NCBI GenBank assembly: GCA_037176905.1
Contig: JBBBWG010027568.1
Location: forward strand, 1 to 28,350
Reading direction: 5' to 3'
Length of the DNA stretch: 28,350 bases
Origin: Azolla pinnata
Taxonomy: Eukaryota; Streptophyta; Polypodiopsida; Salviniales; Salviniaceae
The notes under the pieces were generated by a model. It was not told the origin of the DNA. It did no database searches and saw nothing but the letters and a program-made list of their open reading frames with translations. This document shows, piece after piece, positions 11,401 to 19,591 of this stretch. Numbering within the stretch: the stretch's first letter is position 1; each line of letters begins with the position of its first letter. Made by a program: the position numbers and the translations under genes.

Positions 11401-11857
11401 CGGCGGCGGAGGCAGGAGGAGGAGCTTCGGAGGACGCCATAGCCGCCGCCTCTTTGGAGGCGGCCTCCCTGGCCTTGGCCGCGGCGCCATGGCGCTTGAA
11501 GAGCGCGGCCTGTATGTGCTTCGCCGGAGATGGAGGTGGAAATGGCCTCTTGGCGCTGCTGGCGCCTGCAGAGTGGCCGTTTGCAGGCGATGGCGAAGCT
11601 CGGAAGGGGGAGGCGACCCGGAAGGGCGATGGGCGGAAGGGGGAGGAGGAAGAGGAAGGGCGGAAGGGCGAGGATCTGTAGGGCGATGGCGTTTTGGGCT
11701 TGAACCCATTTCGCGTCTCCTCCGACCTGAATCTGGGTCGCGCCTCGTTCGTCGTCTCCTCCGCAGGCCCTCCTGCGCCTTCGGGCGCTTCTGAATCTGT
11801 GCGCTCTGCATCTTCCTCTTCTTCCGCGGTGCGGGAGATGCTGTAGCAGGTCCCCAT
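5433..11857 (-). CDS. CDPK-related protein kinase (CRK family), 11 exons
   Basis: Exons, all on the minus strand: 11857-11213, 8955-8825, 8697-8656, 8320-8212, 8082-8004, 7912-7616, 7527-7421, 6576-6469, 6218-6156, 6072-5908, 5567-5433. Each intron is GT-AG, phases agree throughout, and the total is 1881 nt (626 aa), close to the usual CRK length. The start MGTCYS has Gly2 for N-myristoylation and Cys4 for palmitoylation, so plasma-membrane attachment is expected. Residues 16-160 are a variable domain ending in the CRK signature [11 protein letters not shown]. The Ser/Thr kinase domain spans about 177-438: glycine loop GRGHFGHT 184-191, Lys209, Glu228, HRD with Asp305, DFG with Asp326, APE 350-352. 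The C-terminus (439-626) keeps the CRK calmodulin-binding/degenerate EF-hand layout, including NDGKLSF near the end. CRKs are generally Ca2+-independent kinases that bind calmodulin; Arabidopsis CRK1/CBK3 acts in heat-shock signalling. Substrate here is unknown. Confidence 0.95.
6569..6654 (-). repeat. 43-bp tandem duplication spanning the intron 7 / exon 8 acceptor
   Basis: GAGAAAGCCTACAA at 6569 is repeated at 6612, exactly 43 bp away, and the sequences following each copy are related (GGATTAATAGAGATC against AGATCTTAATAGAGAG). In transcript sense this gives two near-identical acceptors, TTGTAG|GCTTTCTC, before 6619 and before 6576. The acceptor at 6576 keeps the frame with exon 7. The acceptor at 6619 would add 43 nt and shift the frame. 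Confidence 0.9.
9722..10850. repeat. Minisatellite inside CRK intron 1
   Basis: Intron 1 (11212-8956) contains about eight or nine degenerate copies of a unit of roughly 100-150 bp. Its best-kept part reads GACCCATGAAGTGG, then AAAAGAAGCTTCTTTGAGTG. Copies start near 10003, 10128, 10434, 10569 and 10698, with weaker ones near 9760, 10225, 10325 and 10820. A second shared word is GCTACTAATCTAAGCTC. Six copies keep the palindrome GAAnnTTC: 9780, 10146, 10238, 10453, 10589 and 10722. GAAnnTTC is the core of a plant heat shock element, though the third pentamer is usually imperfect here. Confidence 0.8.
11160..11182. repeat. (CGAT)n microsatellite beside the exon 1 donor
   Basis: Six consecutive GATC units lie in CRK intron 1, about 30 nt downstream (in transcript sense) of the exon 1 splice donor at 11212. 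The run is fully self-complementary and could form a hairpin next to the donor. Confidence 0.9.
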
Positions 11858-11894
11858 TGAAGGAAATCTTCTGCGGCGTTCCTCGCTCTATCTA

Positions 11895-12360
11895 GCTCCT
11901 TCTTCTTCTTCTTCTTCTTCTGCTTCTTCTGCTTCTTCTTCTTCTGCTTCTGCTTCTGCTTCTGCTTCTTCCTTCTTCTTCCTTCTTCTTCTTCTTCCTT
12001 CTTCTTCCTTCTTCTTCCTTCTTCTTCCTTCTTCTTCCTTCTGCTTCCTTCTTCTTCCTTCTTCCTTCTTCCAGCAAGAGTCTTCTTCCTTCTTCCTCCT
12101 GCTTCTTCCTGCTGCTCTGCTGCCTGCTTTGCTTTTTACCTTCTCCAGCCACAATTTCTCCTCCTTCTTCTCCTTCTCCTTCTTCCCCCTTCTGTTTCCT
12201 CCTCTTCCTCCTTTCTCCTTCTGTTCCTTCTCTCCTTCTCCTCCTCCTTCTCCTCCTCCTCTCCTCCTTCTCCTCCTCCTCCTTCTCCTTCTTCTTCTTC
12301 TTCTTCTTCTTCTTCTTCTTCTTCTTCTTCTTCTGCTTTTCCTCCTCCTGCTGCTGCCTG
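11895..12360. repeat. Polypyrimidine (CTT/CCT)n tract = GAA/GGA-rich 5' leader or promoter of CRK
   Basis: From about 38 bp upstream of the CRK start codon, the + strand is almost purely C and T for some 450 bp, broken mainly around 12108-12165 and by scattered CTGC. It includes a 10-bp unit (CTTCTTCCTT) repeated several times around 11980-12060 and a pure (CTT)n run of about 15 units at 12289-12334. The CRK transcript would read it as GAA/GGA. Such mirror-symmetric homopurine tracts can form triplex (H-DNA) or R-loops. Long Lys/Arg/Glu and Leu/Ser frames here are repeat artefacts. Confidence 0.9.
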
Positions 12361-12456
12361 TTGGTGTTGTTTTGGATTCTCACACTCGATGCAGAGATCT
12401 GGAGGGGGGGGGAGATCCTTCTGCACAGAAGCTGAGGAGAGAGTAATAGGAATTAA

Positions 12457-12459
<3 letters not shown>

Positions 12460-12496
<37 letters not shown>
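12460..12496. repeat. (GA)n microsatellite
   Basis: About 18 uninterrupted GA units; the CRK transcript strand reads (CT)n. GA/CT runs in plant 5' leaders are bound by BBR/BPC proteins; use here is only possible, not shown. Confidence 0.95.
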
Positions 12497-12498
<2 letters not shown>

Positions 12499-13165
12499 TT
12501 CAAAAAAAGAAGAAAAATGGAGAGAACTCAGACAGAGAAAGGAAGGGAAGGAGAAGAAGAAGAAGAAGAAGGGGGGTTTTCTTGCTTTCTGCTTTCTGCT
12601 TTCTGCTTTTGTGGCTTTTTGCCTTTTTTATGTTTGTGTTTTTGCTCTGATGTTTTTTTCTCTCTCTTTGTTTTTTGCTTTTGGGCTTTTTGTTTTATGT
12701 CAACTAGTTTCAAAAATAAAATAAAAGCTAAAAAGGAAGAAGAAGAAGAAGAAGGGAGAAGAAGGAATTGGGTTTTCCTTTCCTTTCTGCTTTTCTGCTT
12801 TTTTTGGTTTTTTGCTGCTGTGTGTTTCCTCTTTTTGCTTTTTGTTTGCTTTTTTTGCTATTTGCTCTTGTGTTTTCTCTTTCTTGCCTTTTGGGCTTTT
12901 GTTTTTTTTTTTATGAACAAGAGACTAGAGTTTCAAAAAAACAAAACAAAAAGATTATGGGGAACTCAAAGAGAAGGGGAAAAAAAAACAAAACCAAAAA
13001 TAGGGGGGAGAAGAGGAATGGGGTTTTTCATGCTTTCTGCATTCTGCTTTTTTGGCTTTTTTGGCTTTTTTTGCTTTTTTGGATTTTTGCCTCTTAGAGT
13101 GGATTTGTGTTCTTTTGCTTTTTTCTGTTTTTCTGCTTTCTAGACTTTTTGCTTTCCTCTCTTGA
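12497..13165. repeat. Three tandem ~215-bp units, each purine block then T-rich block
   Basis: Units begin with GTTTCAAAAA at 12497, 12707 and 12930 (spacings 210 and 223). Each continues with a purine block (GAAGAAGAAG or GAGAAGGGG), switches at GGGTTTTC (near 12576, 12769 and 13020), and then runs as T-rich DNA with CTTTCTGC and GGCTTTTTTG words. A remnant of the leading word occurs near 13165. The frames in this block are low-complexity Phe/Leu/Cys strings and are not genes. Confidence 0.8.
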
Positions 13166-13299
13166 ACAGAAACCCCCCCAAAATCAACCAATCTCTGTCT
13201 TCCTTTTGTGTTGTGTTGTGTCTGTGTGTAAAAACTTCGACCTCGTCAGCAGCCTCCAGTTCTGTTTCTAGGGTTCAGGATCTGGAGAGGGGGAAAAAA

Positions 13300-14060
13300 T
13301 TGAAAAAAAAAAACATAAAGAACTGAAGATCTGGCTCAGGAGATCGATCTGGCTCGCTCTCGACGGGGGGTTTCTAGTTCAAACCTGGAGCCGATCCTAT
13401 CCTTGTTATTAATAAAATAAATAAACATCACAGCATTCTGTAAATCAGAATACGGTTTTTAGAAGACTCGGGCGTATTCGGCATGTATTCAACGTTCTGG
13501 AACTGTCGTCTATAAACGTACGTCTGCTAAGCCAATTTTCTAATCATCCAGGTTTATAAATGTCGGTAATAATGTTTCGCTTACTAGTTTGTCTTCTTTT
13601 CTTTTCTCCGAAAAAAAATCCTTCCACTGGTGGTCAGGAGGAGAATACATGAGAAATTTGTCTTGAAAGTGAATATATTGGTCATTTTATAAACCTCGTT
13701 CTTTATAGATTTAAGATTTTGATAAATTTACTAATGCCAAGAAATGGAATATGAAGACTTTCGGTGATATTTAGGTTTAATTAATTGTGAATTTGCATGA
13801 TTATTTAACCCATATGTAACGTATCGTATTCTAGGTAGGTATAAATGGTTTATTAAATCACTCTTAAAGTACGTCGCATATGTAGTATACGCGCAAGTAT
13901 TTTTACTCACACCGAGAAATGGAAGATGAAATATTACTGTGATATGTAGGTTTAATCAATTGAAAATTCGCATAATTATTCAACGTATTTCACAACTACA
14001 CTATACGTATTGAACGTATTCAACATACTCAACGTATTCAACGCATTTAACAATTTTCTG
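13300..14060. repeat. AT-rich DNA with a ~175-bp spaced duplication and a short CAACGTATT cluster
   Basis: GAAATGGAATATGAAG...TAGGTTTAATTAATTG at 13741 recurs as GAAATGGAAGATGAA...TAGGTTTAATCAATTG at 13916. The matching length is about 70 bp. From 13985 to 14050, five or six degenerate copies of CAACGTATT/CAACATACT follow. No gene is visible. The region between 13170 and 13430 may contain the CRK promoter, but no TATA position can be defended. Confidence 0.65.
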
Positions 14061-14363
14061 TGAAAAAATGGTTTTGAAATGCACAACAAAATGTATTGTA
14101 CGAGTACGATATGCTACGTATGTAACAAACAACGTTGCGAGAGCCTGCTTGACTTGACACCAGAGCTGCTTATCAGCAGAGGATGCAGGCATGTGCTCGG
14201 CGATCTGCACGCATGTGGTTTGCAGACAGAACCGAAGCGGTCAAAAAAACTTTGGGGGTTGTTTGCGGGCCTTTTCCCGATTCCGCGTTTCCTGGGGATC
14301 TTTGATCTTTATTTATTTTTTTTATTCTTTTCGTCAAAGGGATTGCGAGGGCATAGAATGATC

Positions 14364-14400
14364 AGAAGCAGAAGCAGAAGCAGAAGCAGCAACAGAAGCA
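14364..14400. repeat. (AGAAGC)n microsatellite
   Basis: Repeated AGAAGC hexamers with one CAGCAAC interruption. Confidence 0.8.
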
Positions 14401-14510
14401 GGGAACTGAAAACAGAAAAGGCCGAAAAGAAACGCAGAACAGAACAGAAGAAGAAAACAACAGATCTGGTCAGACCAGGCCAGAAAAACGCTGACATCAA
14501 TCTGGATACA

Positions 14511-14562
14511 ACAGCATCAACAACAACAGCAGCAGCAACAACAACAACAACAACAATAATAA
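14511..14562. repeat. (CAA/CAG)n microsatellite
   Basis: Trinucleotide run of CAA with CAG interruptions, ending in AATAAT. It is the first of several CAA/GTT runs between 14.5 and 15.9 kb; further runs lie at 14628-14646 (GTT), 14803-14825 (GTT), 15434-15457 (GTT) and 15865-15885 (GTT). Confidence 0.9.
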
Positions 14563-14967
14563 TCGTTTGATTCAAGCATTCACATTACTGTCGAAGAGCA
14601 CACAGATCGATCGTTCACATACCTTCTTGTTGTTGTTGTTGCTGCTATTGGCTCATCAGACATGATCACTGCTCTTATCCAATGTCATGTTCAGTTCTTC
14701 GTCAGGGCTCTCTGTGGGCCCACAATATGCTTTACTTATTTCCTTATCTTGCCCCTTTCGCTTTATCGCAACTACGCCCTCTCCCCACCACCACCTTCTT
14801 CCTGTTGTTGTTGTTGTTGTTGCTGTTTTGTTGTCATTTTGCACTGTGTCTCTGTCATCTCGAAGCGAGCAATAAATGCGTGCATGCATGCGTCAAGTCG
14901 CGAAGGCAGAAGACGCTTCTCTGGCTCGATAGATTTACCAGACGCGTCGCACTCTGGACATGCTGAG

Positions 14968-15690
14968 CAAGTCAAATTGCTATTATTATAATTATTAGTA
15001 GTAGGGATAATTGCCAAGAAATGCATAACAGATTTATTAACTACATGTTAACATCTCTTAAAAATAAAAAATTGCGAATTAGCTAGCGCCTACTCTTATC
15101 TTCCACTAAAAATTAACACCCAATTAATTTTGTTAGTATAGCGTTAATTGATCCTAATAGATATATTCGATTAATGAAGTTAGTAACACAAATCAAGTCA
15201 AACTGCTATTATTGTTAGGGAGAATTACCAAAAAAACCCTAACAAATTTATTAACTACATTTTAACATCTCTTAAAATAAGAAATTGCGAATTAGCGCCT
15301 ACTCTTATCTTCCACTAAAAATTAACACCCAATTAATTATGTTAGTATAACACTAATTGATCCTAATAGATTCCCTTACTAACTATATTCAATTAATAGA
15401 GTTAGTAATGCAAATCAAGTCAAAATGCTATTATTGTTGTTGTTGTTGTTATTATTGTCAGGGAGAATTACCAAAAAACGCCTAACAAAATTATTAACTA
15501 CATTTTAACATCTCTTAAATAAGAAATTGTGAATTAGCGCCTACTCTTGTCTTCCACTAAAAATTAACACCCAATTAATTCCGTTACCATAATGTCAATA
15601 GATCCGATTCCTAGTCGCCTCCCACTAATTCATCCTAATCGATTTCCTTACTATATTAGATTAACAGATTTAGTAATTTTAGAATCTAAT
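14968..15690. repeat. Three tandem ~225-bp units
   Basis: Units start with CAAGTCAAA at 14968, 15194 and 15416 (spacings 226 and 222). Shared blocks include GGGAGAATTACCAA, TTATTAACTACATTTTAACA, GAATTAGCGCCTACTCTT, CTTCCACTAAAAATTAACAC and CCAATTAATT. Each carries a TTA/GTT microsatellite near its start, longest in the third unit. The third unit diverges after about 15620. Confidence 0.9.
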
Positions 15691-15860
15691 TAACGTGTTG
15701 ATCAATTGATTAATTTGATGTTAATTGAGCTCGCAATCAATTGATTTGGTAGTAATAAGTTAATCAATTGTCGACTATTAAAAGTAGGCATTACTTTACA
15801 GTTTCTAGTTTTAGTAGGCATTAAAATGTAATTTATAATTTTGGTAAATTTTCCCTTATC
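15460..15860. mobile_element. Candidate TIR (MITE-like) element inside a GTT microsatellite
   Basis: The left end GGGAGAATTACCAAAA (15461) followed by TTATTAACTACATTTTAA is mirrored at the right end. There the reverse complement of 15816-15856 reads GGGAAAATTTACCAAAA, then TTATAAATTACATTTTAA. Both ends are flanked by the same direct sequence, a GTT run followed by TTATTATT (about 15434-15457 and 15865-15891). The element is about 400 bp with no coding capacity. The left end coincides with the start of the tandem unit repeated at 15002 and 15230, so partial duplication of one element could explain both. Superfamily is not assignable. Confidence 0.4.
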
Positions 15861-15899
15861 ATCCTTGTTGTTGTTGTTGTTGTTATTATTCAACTCTGA

Positions 15900-17120
15900 A
15901 TTGCATGGTCCAGAATCCGCTAGACCTACAATCTATCATCGACCCAACCATCGATCCCATCCCAATCCCATTTGTAGCATACAGAACGCCTCATCGATCT
16001 GATAAGATTTGTTCGATCGATTGTCCATGTTTTGCTGAAACTACCTTTGTAGACACATCTAGTGCACAACCATTTTCAAACTTGCAAAGAGGATATTATG
16101 GAATTGGGCTCTGATAGAAACAATTAGTCAGTCAGTGGGCCATTCCCTGTTGTTTATATCTAATCCAACTTGTTCTTTTGTTGTTGCCAACTGACCAAGT
16201 CACGCCTAACAGTGTGAACATGTCCGTGCGGAAAAAAAAAAACAAAAACAAACGGGAACGAAAGCTTCATCAATTCAACATGCAATGCATCTGACCTATC
16301 AAATGAATTGAATCCCTTCAATAAAAATGCTAAGAACCGGATGACATTGGCAAGAGAGAAGTCATTTGATGTGGTCCATCATCTCCCAACTAATCCCAGG
16401 CTTTCATACCGACTTCTATAAAATTTTCCAGACTCCAGACACGATGCGTTCATACGTTCTCGTGGCTGAAAGCGTCAGATCTGTGCATGTGCAGGGTACG
16501 ATCACTGGGGTTCCAAACCAGGAGATTCAGCATAAAACGATGCTCTGTTTGTTTCTTTATGTTTCAGACTTCGGTGGCCCTATATTCAAGTCTTCTTCTA
16601 ACTCCGTGTCTTTATCTTCTATAACAGTTCCGACATCTTTCAATGTCTTGTTTGATTATGGAAATCATGGATATCGACAGGGTTCCTGTTCTTTCACCTT
16701 AAACCCAGAGTTATTCAGACGATCTACCGAGAAAAAAAAAGATGCATGCCAATCCTAAATGACATCCTCGATTTGCCCATCTAGTGGGCACTTGGGGTAT
16801 CTCGTTACCGTTGTTGGTTGGTTCAATGATGCGGTTAAAAGTGTTGGATCTCGTCTGCGCATGGAGAACTGCTGACATTCTGGACGCAAACGGCAATGCA
16901 TCGGATCATATTAGTAATAGATAAAATGAAAGATTCTGTTGCGGACATTCAAATAGAAGGATTTTTGAGCTAGCGCGATTAAGTACAAGGATAGCTCCAA
17001 CATAACTTGATACATGTAAAAATCATCGAAAGAACTTTGTTTAGGGAGATACCAGAGCTGATAGATTCTTCTAGCAAGGGCCATTTTAGGGAATAGAGAA
17101 AACATAGTTTCAAGGCTAAA
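15900..17120. other. Intergenic DNA, no recognised gene
   Basis: Contains open frames of about 70 codons (near 15905) and 130 codons (near 16366-16758, +), with no domain, signal or repeat that I recognise. The latter has no supporting splice or codon evidence. A poly-A run lies near 16231-16240. Confidence 0.5.
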
Positions 17121-17124
17121 ATAC

Positions 17125-18142
17125 AAAAACCCTAAACTCTAAACCCTAATTTTGAAATCATACTCCAGGGAAATTATTATGGTTGAAATATGCATGGAAG
17201 AACCCTAAACCCTAATTTTGTTTCAGTACAAGAGACCGTTGCTCGGGACATTTGAATGAAAGGGAATTTCTACAAATGCAGGGAAATAATTTTAGGGTTC
17301 AAATAACCCTAAATCCTAACAAAGCTCCGAACCCTAAACTTTGAAACGCAAACCCAGAACCCATAACCCTAATATTTTATGCAGAGGGTGGATAAGAATA
17401 CAAGAAACCCTTTGGGAAATTCATTCTTAGGGTTGCAAGAAACCCTAAACCCTAAACCCTAAAATCATGGAACCTCGGAACCCTAAAGCCCTAAAGTCCA
17501 AAAGTTGGAAGCTCTAAAACCCTAAAGCTTGAAGCCCTGAAACCCTAAAGCTTGAAGCCCTAAAACCCTAAATCTTGAAGCCCTAAAACCCTTAAACTTG
17601 ATGCCCTAAAACCCAAAACCTTGAAGCCCTAAAACCCTACATCTTGAAGCCCTAAAACCCTAAATCTTGAAGCCCTAAAACCCTAAAACCCTGAACCCTA
17701 AAAACCTAAAACCCTAAAACCTTGAAACCTTGAAACCCTAAAATCCTAAAACCTCGAAACCCTAAAACCCTAAAACCCTAAAACCCTGAAACCCCGAAGC
17801 CCTAAAACCCTGAAGCCCTAAAACCCTGAAGCCTTGAAGCCCTAAAACCCTGAAACCCTAAAACCCTGAAACCCTAAAACCCCAAAACCCCAAAACCCTA
17901 AAACCCTAAAACCCTAAAACCCTCAAACCTTGAAACCCTGAAACCCTGAAATCCTAAAACCCTAAAACCCTAAAACCATAAAACCCTAAACCCTGAAACC
18001 CTAAAACCCTAAAACCTTAAAACCCCGAAACCCTAAAACCCTGAAACCCTAAAACCCGAAAACCTTAAAACCCCGAAACCCTAAAACCCTGAAACCCTAA
18101 AACCCTGAAACCCTAAAACCCTGAAACCCTAAAACCCTAAAG
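17125..18142. repeat. Degenerate telomere-like tract with 8-bp and 23-bp periods
   Basis: From 17125 to about 17440, CCCTAAA motifs are scattered within a repeated ~110-130-bp context (AGGGAAATTATTATGG near 17168, related at 17280 and 17410). From 17505 to 17688 there is a regular 23-bp unit, CTTGAAGCCCTAAAACCCT plus four bases, at 17528, 17551, 17574, 17597, 17620, 17643 and 17666; one more diverged copy starts at 17505. From about 17690 to 18142 the unit is 8 bp, CCCTAAAA or CCCTGAAA, often alternating. The land-plant telomere unit is the 7-mer CCCTAAA, so this is an amplified interstitial derivative, not a chromosome end. Confidence 0.9.
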
Positions 18143-19591
18143 GTTTTGGTTGCAAAGGGCAGGGGCATTTTTGGGAAATACAGAAAGCTTAGCTTCGTCT
18201 CGATGGAAGTAAGGAGAGCGAATTCCTCAGAGAATTTCCTTCTGTTTGTTGATGCCGTTTCGCAGAGGGCGCGAGCCTCGATCCTCACTCGCGCGCAGGA
18301 ATTCGCCCACCTCCCGACCATATCCCCTTCTGCTGTGCATGGGCTTTATCGACAAGGCAAGTTCTACCCCTTTCCCCCCTTCTCTTTATCATTTCGCTGC
18401 GTGAAACTCAGCCAGGGATTAGGGCAGGGATTTTGGGCATCCTACATCCGGAAACAATGTTTAGGTCAGCTTCAGCTTTGAGGTCTGCGATCCCAATCTT
18501 CGGTTAGGGTTTGATTGGCAGAATCAAGAGAATGGGCGCTTTCTTACTTCTGCCCCCAAGGCCTCCCAAGATCCATCTTGTTTTGGTTTAGATTTAGGGT
18601 AGGGTTTGGGACTCCGGATTAGATTTTTGAGTTGCGGCTACGGTTTTTTAATGTTGGGATCTGGTAGAAGATTGTAAGAGAGAGGCTTTGGTTGAGTGGA
18701 GCAAAAAGGCACTCATTTTCAAGTAATGGCAAAGCTTTAGCTGGATCACTCCGGCTCTGGATTAGGTTGAACGGCGTCAGGTTGGATGCTTATTTGGAAG
18801 TGAAACCAAAAGGCTGGCAGTATCTAGAAGGGCCAGGGCTTGGGTTAGTGCGAGAGTGAGGATTGAGTGTAGGTTTTTAAGCTTAGGGTTAGGGGAATTA
18901 AGAATCAAAGTCAAGATTATGCTAGATATTTGCTTCTATCTCACGCCCAAATCATACTAGAGTGGTTAGGATTGGGTTTAGGATTATGGTTTCAGACAGG
19001 ATCAAACCGTACATTTTGTTTTTTATTTAGCAAGATGGTTAGGATTCTGTCTGGAGGATTTTTAGTGGATTTATGTTGTTTGAAGTAAGTCGGTAACTCA
19101 AAAAGGATCCATTAGGATGGTTAGGAACGTAAGTTAGGGTTAAATTGATCTCTTCAACTAAGAAATGATCCGTTCATTTTTCTGAGCTAAAATCAAGCCT
19201 CACAGGTATCCACTCTCATCCCCTATCGTAATTTTGTGGTGTAAAAACTAAGATTAGCAGTTAACCGTGTTCTATTAGGTTTGGAGGGCTGATGGGATAG
19301 GGTTCAACTAACTTCCTCCTGCAAGATTAAGAATTTTTTTCTCATTTCAAATTAGTTCAGAAAACTTCATGTTTTCTTAGATTTAAAACCTGGGTAAAAA
19401 ATTCAGTCAACCTATTTCAACGTGTCATTATCTGTTGTAATGATTCTGTTTAAAACATGTGAAGTCAATATGCTTGAACACGATACAGTAAGGGGCTTTA
19501 ATGGATTTGATTACCGCCGAAGTTAGCACTGTGTCTTCTCTTTTTTCTTTTGTAAACTGAGATGCAAATACTTCACAGGCTACACCTCAAT
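18143..19591 (+). promoter_or_regulatory. Presumed 5' leader and leader intron of the RING-H2 gene
   Basis: A pyrimidine tract (about 19532-19552) and TTCACAG at 19572-19578 form a good 3' splice site just before the coding start, implying an upstream noncoding exon. Candidate leader DNA is GC-richer at about 18150-18350. Possible donors are GAA|GTAAGG at 18209 or a GC-type donor ACAAG|GCAAGT near 18350; I cannot choose. An upstream ATG at 18203 opens a frame of about 90 codons that would be a uORF if unspliced. The intron DNA (18480-19300) repeatedly carries TTAGGG/TAGGGTT words. Confidence 0.4.

Noticed and set aside
11233..11811. Long alternative frames over CRK exon 1
   Set aside because: GC-rich shadow frames; only the minus-strand frame from 11857 carries kinase and CRK motifs that continue correctly across the splice sites.
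11888..13191. Long frames encoding poly-Glu/Lys/Arg, poly-Leu or Phe-rich strings
   Set aside because: Low-complexity translation of GAA/CTT and T-rich repeats; present in overlapping frames on both strands.
16366..16758. 130-codon open frame
   Set aside because: No recognised domain, no neighbouring exon, and a composition compatible with chance in this region.
17125..19300. Head-to-head telomere fusion
   Set aside because: CCCTAAA-type DNA lies left and TTAGGG words lie right, the opposite of the order expected at a fusion, and the right-hand words are scattered in an intron.
19562..19591. ATG at 19562 as the RING protein start
   Set aside because: A strong 3' splice site ends at 19578, so this ATG is probably intronic; the next ATG at 19592 precedes the conserved zinc-ribbon region.
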